Assembly: GCA_051648405.1 (NCBI GenBank)
Contig: JBOFFC010000121.1
Coordinates: 1-48,255, forward strand
Length of the DNA: 48,255 nucleotides
Source: JBOFFC01 sp051648405
GTDB taxonomy: Bacteria; Planctomycetota; Planctomycetia; Pirellulales; Lacipirellulaceae
Direction of reading: 5' to 3'
In this document: positions 8,735-18,501 of the stretch, one piece after another
How the letters are laid out: every line of letters begins with the position of its first letter
How positions within the stretch are numbered: the first letter of the stretch is position 1
Translations under genes and position numbers: made by a program
The notes under the pieces: model-generated
What the model was told of the DNA's origin: nothing
What the model saw: the letters and a program-made list of their open reading frames with translations, nothing else
Database searches by the model: none

Positions 8735-9061
8735 ATGGCCTACCGAGCAACCCACAAGCACGCCCGCATCAGCGCGAGCAAGGTCCGCCCCCTGGCGAAC
8801 CTGATCCGCGGTCAGCGGGTGGACGACGCGCTGGCGATCCTTCGCTTCCAGCCCCACCGCGGGGCGCGGATGCTTGAGAAGGTCGTGCAGAGCGCGTTCG
8901 CCAACGCCGAAGACCGCGGCGCCCCCAATCGGGCGGGGCTGAAGGTGGTCGAGGTGAAGGTGGACGGCGGCCCGATGTTCAAGCGTGTCCGGCCGCGTGC
9001 CCGGGGCATGGCCCACATCATCAAGAAGCGGTTCGCGCACATCAGCGTGGCGGTCGAGTAG
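8735..9061 (+). CDS. rplV: 50S ribosomal protein L22
   Basis: L22, 108 residues. The ATG at 8735 gives MAYRATHKHARISASKVRPL, the expected L22 start. A longer in-frame reading from 8633 would translate the upstream repeat and is rejected. VVEVKVDGGPMFKRVRPRARGMA, split over the beta-hairpin that lines the exit tunnel, and KKRFAHISVAVE complete the family pattern. The start codon lies only 15 bases after the right arm of the spacer repeat. Confidence 0.96.
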   Translation: MAYRATHKHARISASKVRPLANLIRGQRVDDALAILRFQPHRGARMLEKVVQSAFANAEDRGAPNRAGLKVVEVKVDGGPMFKRVRPRARGMAHIIKKRFAHISVAVE

Positions 9062-9184
9062 TGTGAGAGCGGACGGGTGAGCGATTAGTCGCAAGCCGCC
9101 GACAAGATTCAGTACGGATGCCGGCCTTCGATCGCGAAGCCTCACGACAACAACCCCCAAGACTAAACCCCCCAAGCCTTCGTC

Positions 9185-9880
9185 ATGGGCCAAAAGGTCA
9201 ATCCCATCGGCTTCCGCACCGGCGTGATGGTGGACTGGAGCAGCCGGTGGTACGCCTCGAAGAAGGAGTTCGCCGAGCTCCTGATCGAGGATCAGAAGAT
9301 TCGGAAGTACGTCTGCAAGAAGTACAAGGTCGCCGGGATCCCCAAGGTCGAGATCGAGCGGACCCGCGACGAGGTCCGCGTGATCCTTCACGCAGCCCGA
9401 CCGGGCGTGATCATCGGCCGCAAGGGGACGCAGGTCGAGCAACTGCAAGACGAGTTGCAGACGCTGATCGGGCGTCGGGTGAACATCAAGATCGAGGAGA
9501 TCGGCCGCCCGGAGTTGCAAGCGCACCTAGTGGCCGAGGACATCGCCGAGCAGCTCATTAAGCGGGCCGCCTTCCGGCGAACGATGAAGCGGGCGCTCGA
9601 GCAGACGATGGAGGCGGGGGCGAAGGGGATCAAGGTGCAACTGGCCGGACGGCTGGGTGGCGCCGAGATGGCGCGGCGTGAGAAGCAGATCGCTGGGTCG
9701 ATCCCGCTGAGCACGTTGCGAGCGAAGATCGATTACGGCTTCGTCGAGGCGAAGACGGCTCAGGGGCACATCGGCATCCAGGTGTGGATCAACCAAGGCG
9801 AGTACGAGGACCAAAACAATGGCGCTGATGCCCAAGAGGGTCAAGCACCGAAAAAGCCAAAGAGGGCGTATAAAAGGTAA
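9185..9880 (+). CDS. rpsC: 30S ribosomal protein S3
   Basis: S3, 231 residues, start ATG 9185 (MGQKVNPIGFRTGVMVDWSS). The KH domain motif RPGVIIGRKGTQVEQLQDEL and the C-terminal domain (KGIKVQLAGRLGGAEMARRE) are clear. S3 lines the mRNA entry channel and has helicase activity with S4 and S5. The C-terminal tail QNNGADAQEGQAPKKPKRAY is encoded in the 62 bases that also encode the start of rplP in another frame. Confidence 0.97.
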   Translation: MGQKVNPIGFRTGVMVDWSSRWYASKKEFAELLIEDQKIRKYVCKKYKVAGIPKVEIERTRDEVRVILHAARPGVIIGRKGTQVEQLQDELQTLIGRRVNIKIEEIGRPELQAHLVAEDIAEQLIKRAAFRRTMKRALEQTMEAGAKGIKVQLAGRLGGAEMARREKQIAGSIPLSTLRAKIDYGFVEAKTAQGHIGIQVWINQGEYEDQNNGADAQEGQAPKKPKRAYKR

Positions 9881-10235
9881 CGCGACCCGCGGGAACCGCG
9901 TGGTCTTTGGCGAGTACGGTTTGCAAGCGACCGAAGGGGGCTGGATCAGCGCCCAGACGATTGAAGCGGGGCGTATCGCCGCGCAGCAGTACGTCCGTGG
10001 CGAGGGTCGGCTCTACATCCGTGTGTTCCCGCAGAAGTCGGTGACCTCGATCCCGCTCGAAACCCGCATGGGTAAGGGCAAGGGGGAGCCGGACTTCTGG
10101 GCGGCCGTCGTCCGGCCTGGGACGGTGTTGTACGAGGTTGCGGGGATCAGTGAGCAGGCGGCGAAGATCTGCTTCGCGCGGCTGGCTCACAAGATGCCGC
10201 TCCGCGTGCGGCTGGTGAAGCGAGAGAACATCTGA
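9819..10235 (+). CDS. rplP: 50S ribosomal protein L16, overlapping rpsC by 62 bases
   Basis: L16, 138 residues. Reading from ATG 9819 (MALMPKRVKHRKSQRGRIKG) or the ATG at 9828 gives the normal L16 N-terminus, so the overlap with rpsC is real whichever is used. YGLQATEGGWISAQTIEAGR and GKGKGEPDFWAAVVRPGTVL are canonical. L16 positions tRNA at the A site. In most bacteria the two genes are separated or barely overlap; here the shared stretch encodes two basic RNA-binding tails and uses AGA, ATA and AAA codons that are otherwise rare in this GC-rich DNA. Confidence 0.95.
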   Translation: MALMPKRVKHRKSQRGRIKGNATRGNRVVFGEYGLQATEGGWISAQTIEAGRIAAQQYVRGEGRLYIRVFPQKSVTSIPLETRMGKGKGEPDFWAAVVRPGTVLYEVAGISEQAAKICFARLAHKMPLRVRLVKRENI

Positions 10236-10306
10236 GCGACGGGACGTAGTCGGCGCCGATGTCGGCCGCGTCAGTGATCAAAGCTTCGTAGAAGGTTTTA
10301 CGCGAC

Positions 10307-10513
10307 ATGAACACTGCCCGCGAACTGCGCGAGATGAGCGACGAGCAGCTCGAGCTGACCGCCCAAGAGGCGGCCCAGCAGTTGTTCAAGTTGCGGATCC
10401 GGACGCAGACCGAGAAGCTCGACACGCCGAGCGAGATCCGCCGCAATCGGCGCCTGATCGCCCGCGTGAAGACGATCCAGACGCAACGCGCGATGAGCGC
10501 CGTTACCGCCTGA
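10307..10513 (+). CDS. rpmC: 50S ribosomal protein L29
   Basis: L29, 68 residues, helical hairpin protein at the tunnel exit. MNTARELREMSDEQLELTAQ and LFKLRIRTQTEKLDTPSEIR, then RRNRRLIARVKTIQ, are typical. It lies between L16 and S17 in the standard order, with 71- and 76-base spacers. Confidence 0.95.
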   Translation: MNTARELREMSDEQLELTAQEAAQQLFKLRIRTQTEKLDTPSEIRRNRRLIARVKTIQTQRAMSAVTA

Positions 10514-10589
10514 GTACCGCGTCGGTTACGGACGCTTTCGACGAGACCCCTTTCCGCGACTAGTACCCCTCAGCGACTCGGTAACTCAA

Positions 10590-10904
10590 ATGCCCAAGCG
10601 TGTGCTGGTCGGCGTCGTCAAGAGCGACAAGATGGAGAAGAGCCGTCGCGTGGAGATCGATCGACTCGTTCGTCACGCGAAGTACGGCAAGATCATCCAC
10701 CGCCGCACCGTTTGCCACGTGCATGACGAGAACAACGACTCGCACGAAGGGGACACGGTCGAGATCATCGAGTGCCCCCCGAAGTCGAAGATGAAGCGCT
10801 GGGACTTGGTGCGGGTGGTCTCTCGCAGCCAGGCGGTGGACCTGGTGGCGATGCGTGCGGCGCAGAAGGCTCAGCTCGAGGCCGAAGGGGCCTCGGGCGC
10901 TTGA
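10590..10904 (+). CDS. rpsQ: 30S ribosomal protein S17
   Basis: S17, 104 residues, start ATG 10590 (MPKRVLVGVVKSDKMEKSRR). The OB-fold pattern VEIDRLVRHAKYGKIIHRRT and EGDTVEIIECPPKSKMKRWD is clear. It has a C-terminal extension of about 20 residues beyond the usual end. It closes the S10 part of the cluster. Confidence 0.95.
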   Translation: MPKRVLVGVVKSDKMEKSRRVEIDRLVRHAKYGKIIHRRTVCHVHDENNDSHEGDTVEIIECPPKSKMKRWDLVRVVSRSQAVDLVAMRAAQKAQLEAEGASGA

Positions 10905-11002
10905 GAGACGTGGGAGTGCGGACGAGGGCGACGAGATCCAGAACAAGTCATGTGTGACGCGTCCGGCAGAGCGGGCGACGGTCGGACCGAGCGAGAATAT
11001 CG

Positions 11003-11371
11003 ATGATCCAGATGCAAACCCGGCTTGCCGTTGCGGACAACACCGGCGCCAAGGAAGTGATGTGCATCAAGGTGCTCGGCGGAAGCCGACGCCGATTTGC
11101 CGGCCTTGGCGACGTGATCATCTGCAGCGTGAAGAGCGTGATCCCCGGAAGCGATGTTAAGAAGAAGGCGATCGTCCGTGGCGTGATCGTGCGGGCGAAG
11201 GCCCCGACACGCCGGAACGACGGCAGCTACGTGCGGTTCGACTCGAACGCGGTAGTGATCATCGACAAAGACAACAACCCGCGTGGGACGCGGATCTTCG
11301 GGGCGGTCGCGCGAGAGCTTCGCGAGCGGCGCTTCATGAAGATCGTGAGCCTCGCGAGCGAAGTGGTTTGA
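11003..11371 (+). CDS. rplN: 50S ribosomal protein L14
   Basis: L14, exactly 122 residues, the usual bacterial length. MIQMQTRLAVADNTGAKEVM, DVIICSVKSVIPGSDVKKKA and GTRIFGAVARELRERRFMKI are canonical. L14 contacts 16S rRNA in the intersubunit bridge and is the target of RsfS (family knowledge). The downstream spacer holds an inverted repeat (11384-11471). Confidence 0.97.
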   Translation: MIQMQTRLAVADNTGAKEVMCIKVLGGSRRRFAGLGDVIICSVKSVIPGSDVKKKAIVRGVIVRAKAPTRRNDGSYVRFDSNAVVIIDKDNNPRGTRIFGAVARELRERRFMKIVSLASEVV

Positions 11372-11383
11372 GGAAGGGGCTCG

Positions 11384-11471
11384 TGGCTGTCGGCTCTCGG
11401 CCGTCAGCAAGGAACCGCGTTCCTCCACAGCGCTCCCACGAATCCTGCCGACAGCCGTAAGCCGACAGCCA
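11384..11471. repeat. Inverted repeat of GCCGACAGCC type between rplN and rplX
   Basis: The left arm GTGGCTGTCGGCTCTCGGCC (from 11384) pairs with the right arm GCCGACAGCCGTAAGCCGAC (ending near 11470). A small inner hairpin (GGAAC / GTTCC) lies in the loop. It is related to the repeat at 8601-8720 and ends a few bases before the rplX start codon, so it could affect translation or message stability of rplX. Confidence 0.65.
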
Positions 11472-11474
11472 ATC

Positions 11475-11855
11475 ATGTTGATCAAGACCGGAGACACCGT
11501 CCAACTCCTCGCCGGCGCCGACCGCGGCGTTCGCAGCCGCGTCGTTAAGATCGACCGCGACGCGAACAAGGCGATCGTCGAGGGTGTCGCGAAGGTGCTC
11601 AAGCACGTCAAGCGGAGCCAGAAGAACCCGCAAGGGGGGCGGCTCAGCAAGGAGATGCCGATCGACGTCTCGAACCTGCAGTACGTCTGCGGTTCGTGCG
11701 GCAAGGCGTCGCGGTTGGGGGCACGGTTCCTGGAGGACGGCTCGAAGGAGCGGTACTGCAAGAAGTGCGGCGTTTCCGCCGGCCAAGTGGCGCCCGCCCG
11801 GGCGATCCACGTCGCCAAGGGCGCCGTCGCAAAGATGCCCGCGGCCAAGAAGTAG
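11475..11855 (+). CDS. rplX: 50S ribosomal protein L24, with zinc-ribbon-like C-terminal part
   Basis: L24, 126 residues. The KOW part is MLIKTGDTVQLLAGADRGVR and IVEGVAKVLKHVKRSQKNPQ. The C-terminal half has two Cys pairs (C72/C75 in VCGSCGK and C95/C98 in CKKCG), the four-cysteine form of L24 found in several bacterial groups. About 26 extra Ala/Lys-rich residues follow. The start codon ATG 11475 directly follows the inverted-repeat arm. Confidence 0.95.
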   Translation: MLIKTGDTVQLLAGADRGVRSRVVKIDRDANKAIVEGVAKVLKHVKRSQKNPQGGRLSKEMPIDVSNLQYVCGSCGKASRLGARFLEDGSKERYCKKCGVSAGQVAPARAIHVAKGAVAKMPAAKK

Positions 11856-11917
11856 CCTCGCGCCACCCGGCGTCGTGATCACGAGACAAACCGTTCCCCG
11901 CTTAGAGACTCACTGCG

Positions 11918-12481
11918 ATGGTCGCCACCGTCCGACTCCGCGATCGCTACCAAACCGAGATCCTGCCGGCTTTGCGCGAGCAGTTGGGGCGCCAGAACGC
12001 GCTCTGCTTGCCGAAGCTCGAGAAGATCGTCGTCAGCATGGGCGTCGGCAGCGCGATCAGCGACAAGAAGCACCTCGAGGACGCCGTTTCGGCGCTCTCC
12101 GAGATCACCGGCCAAAAGGCGGTTCGGTGCAAGGCGCGGAAGAGCGTCGCCGGCTTCCGCCTCCGCGAGGGGATGGACATCGGCGCCAAGGTGACGCTCC
12201 GCGGAGTGCGGATGTACGAGTTCTTCGACCGACTGATCTCGCTCGCGCTGCCCCGCGTCCGCGACTTCCGCGGCGTGAAGAAGAAAGCGTTCGACGGCCA
12301 GGGGAACTACAGCCTCGGCCTGAACGAGCAGCTGGTGTTCCCCGAGCTTAACCCCGACAAGTACACGCGGGCCCAAGGCCTGAACATCGCGATCTGCACC
12401 GTGGGCGCCACGGACGACGAGTCGCGGTTGATGCTCGAGATGTTCGGCTTCCCCTTCGAGCGTGAAGAGCCGAAGCGCTGA
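11918..12481 (+). CDS. rplE: 50S ribosomal protein L5
   Basis: L5, 187 residues. LPKLEKIVVSMGVGSAISDK, then ITGQKAVRCKARKSVAGFRL and GNYSLGLNEQLVFPELNPDK are family hallmarks. L5 binds 5S rRNA with L18 and contacts S13 across the subunits. It lies in the standard L24-L5-S14 order. Confidence 0.97.
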   Translation: MVATVRLRDRYQTEILPALREQLGRQNALCLPKLEKIVVSMGVGSAISDKKHLEDAVSALSEITGQKAVRCKARKSVAGFRLREGMDIGAKVTLRGVRMYEFFDRLISLALPRVRDFRGVKKKAFDGQGNYSLGLNEQLVFPELNPDKYTRAQGLNIAICTVGATDDESRLMLEMFGFPFEREEPKR

Positions 12482-12581
12482 TTGTGACGGCGTTCAGCCC
12501 GGCCGTTCGCCGTCATTACGCACCGCTTCGTTAGAATCGACCAATTTCCGAGACCAACACGACCCCTCCGAGGCGTACACC

Positions 12582-12767
12582 GTGGCCAGCAAGAGCAAGA
12601 TCGCGAAGGCCGAGAGGAAGCCCAAGTTCTCGAGTCGCATCGAGAACCGCTGCAGGATGTGCGGCCGACCCCGGTCGGTGTACCGCAAGTTCGGCGTCTG
12701 CCGGATCTGCTTCCGCCAGTTGGCCGACCGCGGGTTGATCCCCGGCGTCCGCAAGGCGAGCTGGTAG
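12582..12767 (+). CDS. rpsN: 30S ribosomal protein S14, zinc-binding short form
   Basis: S14 of 61 residues with a GTG start at 12582 (MASKSKIAKAERKPKFSSRI). Four cysteines at 24, 27, 40 and 43 (CRMCGR and CRIC) form the zinc site that defines the short C+ type. GVCRICFRQLADRGLIPGVR and the KASW end are canonical. A longer in-frame reading upstream has no S14 similarity and is rejected. Confidence 0.95.
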   Translation: MASKSKIAKAERKPKFSSRIENRCRMCGRPRSVYRKFGVCRICFRQLADRGLIPGVRKASW

Positions 12768-12868
12768 TCGTTCCGAGTCCCCGCACCGAGTCCCTTTCGC
12801 TCTGCTGGCCCGCAACCTGTCCGGCGCACCGCCGCAAACGCTAGGCCGCCCGAGGAGTCCCCGTCGCG

Positions 12869-13270
12869 ATGATGACCGACCCGATCGCCGACATGCTGAC
12901 CCGGATCCGCAACGCCGTGCGGGTCGAGCATCCCGTCGTGCTGATGCCGCTCTCGAAGGTCAAGATCGGCCTAGCCGAGGTGCTCAAGCGCGAGGGGTAC
13001 ATCTGGGACTTCCACGAGGAAGTGACCGAGGGCGCCGCCGGCAAGCAGCTCCGCATCGACCTGAAGTACGGCCCGAACGGCGAGCGGGTGATCCAGCACA
13101 TCAAGCGGGTGAGCTCCCCCGGGCGCCGGGTTTACTCGGCCGCGAAGGCTTTGCGGCCGGTCCTCAACGGCCTCGGCATCTCGATCATCAGCACTAGCCA
13201 CGGCGTGGTGAGCGACCGCGAAGCCCGCCAGAAGAACCTGGGCGGCGAAGTGCTCTGCGAGTTGTGGTAG
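12869..13270 (+). CDS. rpsH: 30S ribosomal protein S8
   Basis: S8, 133 residues; two adjacent ATG codons (12869 and 12872) are possible starts. MTDPIADMLTRIRNAVRVEH, then RRVYSAAKALRPVLNGLGIS and IISTSHGVVSDREARQKNLG and ELW at the end are canonical. S8 binds the central domain of 16S rRNA and represses the spc operon in E. coli. Confidence 0.97.
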   Translation: MMTDPIADMLTRIRNAVRVEHPVVLMPLSKVKIGLAEVLKREGYIWDFHEEVTEGAAGKQLRIDLKYGPNGERVIQHIKRVSSPGRRVYSAAKALRPVLNGLGISIISTSHGVVSDREARQKNLGGEVLCELW

Positions 13271-13351
13271 TTGCGGGGCACTGGCCCGTCGGCTGTTCGC
13301 CGTCGGCCTTCAGGTAGCCAATAGCCATCAGTCAAACAGCGACAGACCAAG

Positions 13352-13897
13352 ATGTCCCGAATCGGTAAAAAGCCCGTCGCGATCCCCTCGGGCGTGAAGG
13401 TGAGCGTCGATGGCGGCGCGATCACGGTTGAGGGGAAGCTCGGCAAGCTGACCTACGCCCACCGCCCCGAGATCAAGATCTCGGTCGATGGCGACGCCAA
13501 GAGCGTCGTCTGCGAGCGCGGCTGCGACGAGCGTGCGGACCGGGCGTTCCACGGCCTGACGCGGGCGCTGGTGGCGAACATGATCGTTGGCGTGACCGAC
13601 GGCTACCAGAAGAAGCTCGAGATCCAGGGGGTTGGCTACCTCGGGGCGATCGCCGGCGACACGCTGCAGCTGCGCGTGGGGTTCGCCAACGAGATCCAGA
13701 AGAAGATCCCCAGCGACCTCCAAGTGACGTGCCCCGACCAGACGCACATCGTGATCAAGGGGATCGACAAGCAACGCGTCGGCCAGTTCGCCGCCGAGGT
13801 GCGTTCGGTCCGCAAGCCCGAGCCCTACAAGGGGAAGGGGATCCGGTACGAGGGTGAGCAGGTCCGTCGCAAGGCCGGCAAGACCGCGAAGAAGTAA
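13352..13897 (+). CDS. rplF: 50S ribosomal protein L6
   Basis: L6, 181 residues. MSRIGKKPVAIPSGVKVSVD, then GVTDGYQKKLEIQGVGYLGA and the closing EPYKGKGIRYEGEQVRRKAG are typical. L6 lies near the sarcin-ricin loop. The upstream spacer (13271-13351) has degenerate GTCGGCTG-type repeat arms. Confidence 0.97.
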   Translation: MSRIGKKPVAIPSGVKVSVDGGAITVEGKLGKLTYAHRPEIKISVDGDAKSVVCERGCDERADRAFHGLTRALVANMIVGVTDGYQKKLEIQGVGYLGAIAGDTLQLRVGFANEIQKKIPSDLQVTCPDQTHIVIKGIDKQRVGQFAAEVRSVRKPEPYKGKGIRYEGEQVRRKAGKTAKK

Positions 13898-13974
13898 CGA
13901 CCGATTAACCGCGGGACGCGGGTGGCGAACCACGCCCCCCGGCAGACCGCGTCGCCAGAGACTCCGAGTCGATC

Positions 13975-14334
13975 ATGGTTCAGCACACGGCCCTCAACCG
14001 CCAGCGGCTCCGCCGCAAGTACCGCGTCCGCAAGCGTCTCTCGGGGACCCCCGAGCGCCCGCGGCTGAGCGTCACGCGCAGCCACCAGAACATCAGTGTT
14101 CAGGTGATCGATGACCTGGCCGGGAAGACCCTCGTGGCGGCTTCGACCCTCGAGAAGGGGATCGGCGGCTACGGTGGGAACAAGGACGCGGCGGCGCTCG
14201 TCGGCAAGGCGATCGCCGAGCGGGCTGTCGCGGCGGGCGTTAAGAAGGTCTGTTTTGACCGCGGGCCTTACAAGTACCACGGCCGCGTGGCGGCTCTGGC
14301 CGACGCGGCTCGCGAAGCGGGGCTGGAGTTCTGA
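13975..14334 (+). CDS. rplR: 50S ribosomal protein L18
   Basis: L18, 119 residues, start ATG 13975 (MVQHTALNRQRLRRKYRVRK). RPRLSVTRSHQNISVQVIDD and VCFDRGPYKYHGRVAALADA with the AREAGLEF end match the family. It binds 5S rRNA together with L5. It is followed by a 99-base spacer before rpsE. Confidence 0.97.
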   Translation: MVQHTALNRQRLRRKYRVRKRLSGTPERPRLSVTRSHQNISVQVIDDLAGKTLVAASTLEKGIGGYGGNKDAAALVGKAIAERAVAAGVKKVCFDRGPYKYHGRVAALADAAREAGLEF

Positions 14335-14433
14335 GGCAAGCGGACGTTCTGAAGCGAACGACCCAACGCACGCGAATCACCGGCGCACCGAACCCAACTA
14401 ACACCCCCAAGCAGTCCCTTCGAGGCCGTCGTC

Positions 14434-14964
14434 GTGCCCCCCAAGAACGATCACAAGAAGCGAGGCGACCGTGACGGCGCCAAGAAGGACCGCCAACAGG
14501 GCGAGCTTTCGGAGAGCGTCGTTAAGATCAAGCGCTGCTCGGCCGTCGTTAAGGGTGGCCGCCGCTTCAGCTTCGCTGCGCTCGTCGTCGTGGGTGACAA
14601 CAAGGGTCGCGTCGGCGTCGGCTACGGCAAGGCGAACGAAGTCCCCCCCAGCGTCGAGAAGGCGCGCAAAGAGGGGATGCGGAGCATGGTCACCGTGCCG
14701 ATGGCCGGTTCGACGATCCCGCACGCCGTGAAGGGTCGCTACGGCGCCGCCGAGGTGGTGCTAGTCCCGGCTTCGGCGGGTACGGGCGTGATCGCCGGCG
14801 CCGCGGTGCGGGCCGTCTGCGAGTCGGCCGGCATCCACGACATCCTCACGAAGAGCTTCGGCTCGACGAATCCCGTGCCGCTCGTCAAGGCGACGATCGC
14901 GGCCCTCAAGCAACTGCGCACGCGCTCCGAAGTCGAGCGGCTGCGGGGAGTGACCTTGTCATGA
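14434..14964 (+). CDS. rpsE: 30S ribosomal protein S5
   Basis: S5, 176 residues, GTG start at 14434. VKIKRCSAVVKGGRRFSFAA, VGYGKANEVPPSVEKARKEG and VVLVPASAGTGVIAGAAVRA are canonical. The N-terminus is a lysine-rich extension. The stop overlaps the rplO start in ATGA (14961-14964), leaving no place for rpmD (L30), which usually lies between these genes. Confidence 0.97.
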   Translation: MPPKNDHKKRGDRDGAKKDRQQGELSESVVKIKRCSAVVKGGRRFSFAALVVVGDNKGRVGVGYGKANEVPPSVEKARKEGMRSMVTVPMAGSTIPHAVKGRYGAAEVVLVPASAGTGVIAGAAVRAVCESAGIHDILTKSFGSTNPVPLVKATIAALKQLRTRSEVERLRGVTLS

Positions 14965-15512
14965 TTCTGGACGACGTCAATCGCGGCATCCACAAGAACC
15001 GGCCGCGCAAGCGGCTGGGACGTGGCGTGGGCTCGGGCCAAGGCAAGACGGCCGGCCGCGGGCACAAGGGCCACACGTCGCGCTCGGGCTATAGCAAGGG
15101 CGTGACCTTCCAAGGTGGCGCCATGCGGATGATCATGCGCATCCCCAAGCGCGGCTTTAACAACAAGTTCGCCCAGACCGTCGTCGTCGTGAACGTTGGG
15201 CAGATCAACGATGCCTTCGACGCGGGTGCTGATGTTACGATCGAGCTCCTCGTCGCGAAGAACATCGCCAAGGGCCGGTTCGACGAATTGAAGATCCTCG
15301 GCGACGGCGAGCTGAGTAAGAAGCTCACGATTCACGGCCACCGCTTCAGCGCTTCGGCCCAGGAGAAGATCGCCGCCGCCGGTGGCGCCGTCGTCGTCGT
15401 GCCGGGTAAGGTGCCGGTCGAGGACAAGAAGCGTGTCGCCCGCGACAAGAACAAGGCTGCCAAGGCCGCGCTGCTGGCCAAGTCCGGCGGCAAGCCGAAG
15501 GTCAAGGCCTGA
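14961..15512 (+). CDS. rplO: 50S ribosomal protein L15
   Basis: L15, 183 residues, slightly long because of a Lys/Ala-rich tail. The glycine-rich N-terminus KRLGRGVGSGQGKTAGRGHK is diagnostic, followed by GGAMRMIMRIPKRGFNNKFA. Translation is probably coupled to S5 through the ATGA overlap. Confidence 0.96.
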   Translation: MILDDVNRGIHKNRPRKRLGRGVGSGQGKTAGRGHKGHTSRSGYSKGVTFQGGAMRMIMRIPKRGFNNKFAQTVVVVNVGQINDAFDAGADVTIELLVAKNIAKGRFDELKILGDGELSKKLTIHGHRFSASAQEKIAAAGGAVVVVPGKVPVEDKKRVARDKNKAAKAALLAKSGGKPKVKA

Positions 15513-15616
15513 TCGCACAGGGTTGGCCCAAGACCGGGCTGGCCAAAGACCGGACCGGCCGAGCCCACTCCCTCCCTATTCGCTAGCGCGAGCCGACAGG
15601 CGAGACGGAACCTGCC

Positions 15617-16972
<1,356 letters not shown>

Positions 16973-17035
16973 GGGACCCGAAGAGCGGTCTCCTCGAGCG
17001 GTCTCAATGGTGCGGCGGAGAGCTTGCGGCGGGCC

Positions 17036-17614
17036 ATGCGAATCGTGTTCATCGGACCGCCCGGCGCCGGGAAGGGGACGCAGTCGCTCCGCGTCGCCGC
17101 CCATCTCGACCTCAAGCACCTATCAACCGGGGACGTCCTCCGCGAGGTCCGCGACAGCGGTCGCCCGGACGGCCCCGAGGTCGCCAAGCACCTCGCCGCG
17201 GGGCAGCTCGTGCCCGACTCGCTGGTGGTCCGGCTGGTCGATGAGCGGCTCGCGCTGCACGACTGCGACCAGGGCTACTTGTTCGACGGCTTCCCGCGCA
17301 CGCTGCGACAGGCCGAGGCGCTCGACAAGCTGCTTGACGCGCGCGACACGCCGCTCGACTGCGCGGTCGAGTTCGCGATCCCGCACGACGAGCTGTTCCG
17401 CCGGCTCTCGAAGCGTGGTCGCGCCGACGACTCCGACGCCACGGTGCGCGAGCGGCTGCGGATCTACAACGCGATGACCGAGCCGCTGGTGGACTACTAC
17501 GACCGCCGCGGCGTGCTGATCCGGATTGACGCCATGGGCTCGCCCGACGACGTGTTCGCGCGGCTCTGCGCGGCGATCACCGCCGGGCCCGCAAGTCGAG
17601 GTTCCGCGCGATGA
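17036..17614 (+). CDS. adk: Adenylate kinase, short-lid form
   Basis: Adenylate kinase, 192 residues from ATG 17036, interconverting AMP, ADP and ATP. The P-loop FIGPPGAGKGTQ and the AMP-site region LKHLSTGDVLREV and LFDGFPRTLRQAEALD are clear. The lid is short (RRLSKRGRADDSD, then VRERLRIYN), without the zinc-finger-like insert of long forms. A TTG four codons upstream is less likely. The stop overlaps the map start in ATGA (17611-17614). Confidence 0.93.
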   Translation: MRIVFIGPPGAGKGTQSLRVAAHLDLKHLSTGDVLREVRDSGRPDGPEVAKHLAAGQLVPDSLVVRLVDERLALHDCDQGYLFDGFPRTLRQAEALDKLLDARDTPLDCAVEFAIPHDELFRRLSKRGRADDSDATVRERLRIYNAMTEPLVDYYDRRGVLIRIDAMGSPDDVFARLCAAITAGPASRGSAR

Positions 17615-18501
17615 ACGGTTTGTTTGGGACGGCGCGCGAGGGACGTCTGCAAACGGCCGGCGGCCCCCAAGGGGAGGGACGGGCCGAGGTGCTGCAGCTC
17701 AAATCCGATCGCGAGATCCGCCTGATGCGCCGGGCAGGACTCGCCGTGTGGCGCGCCCATCAGATCGCCCTCGAGATGGTCCGCCCCGGGGCGACGACGC
17801 GCGAGATCGACCAGGCGATCGCCGCCTACTTCCGCGGCCGCAACGCCACGCCGCTGTTCCTCGGCTACCCCAACAGCGAGAAGGGGGGGCCGCCGTTCCC
17901 GGCCGTGACCTGCATGTCGCTCAACGAGGCGGTCGTGCACGGGATCCCCAACGACCACCCGATGCGCGAGGGGGACATCCTGAGCCTCGACACGGGGTGC
18001 CGGCTCGGAGGTTGGTGCGGCGACGCGGCGTACACGTACAAGGTCGGCCAAGTGAAGCCCGAAGTGCAGCGTCTCTTGGACGCCACGCAGGGGGTGCTCG
18101 ACCTGGCGATCGGCCTGCTGAACACCAAGACGCGCTGGAGCCAGGTGGCCCGCGAGATGGCGGCCTACGTCCGCGACCACGGGTACTCGACCGTCGAGAA
18201 CTTCGTCGGGCACGGCGTCGGACGGAAGATGCACGAGGACCCGCAGGTGCCGAACTTCGTCAGCCGGTCGTTGCGGGGGCGCGGCGACTTCCAGATCCAG
18301 CCCGGGCTGGTGATCGCGATCGAGCCGATGGTCAACATGGGGACCAAGGAGGTCCGGATCCTCAACGACCACTGGACGCAGGTCACCAAGGACGGCAAGC
18401 CGAGCGCTCACTTCGAGCACACCGTCGCGATCACGCGCGACGGGCCGCGGCGACTGACGGAGGCGCCCGCAACGAACGAGATGGAGCTGCTCGAGGACTG
18501 A
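17611..18501 (+). CDS. map: Methionine aminopeptidase, type I
   Basis: A 296-residue enzyme removing N-terminal methionine from new proteins. The five metal ligands are visible in order: Asp in LSLDTGC, Asp in GWCGDAAYT, His in FVGHGVGRKMHED, Glu in VIAIEPMVNMG and Glu in HFEHTVAIT. The first ~30 residues are an unusual extension; the family match starts near LKSDREIRLMRRAGLAV, so a later start is possible, but the ATG overlap with adk supports 17611. It lies at the usual place after secY-adk; infA does not follow. Confidence 0.94.
   Translation: MNGLFGTAREGRLQTAGGPQGEGRAEVLQLKSDREIRLMRRAGLAVWRAHQIALEMVRPGATTREIDQAIAAYFRGRNATPLFLGYPNSEKGGPPFPAVTCMSLNEAVVHGIPNDHPMREGDILSLDTGCRLGGWCGDAAYTYKVGQVKPEVQRLLDATQGVLDLAIGLLNTKTRWSQVAREMAAYVRDHGYSTVENFVGHGVGRKMHEDPQVPNFVSRSLRGRGDFQIQPGLVIAIEPMVNMGTKEVRILNDHWTQVTKDGKPSAHFEHTVAITRDGPRRLTEAPATNEMELLED

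Noticed and set aside
7880..9526. A 548-codon minus-strand frame opposite L2, S19, L22 and S3
   Set aside because: It runs antisense to four certain ribosomal genes and has low-complexity, non-domain sequence.
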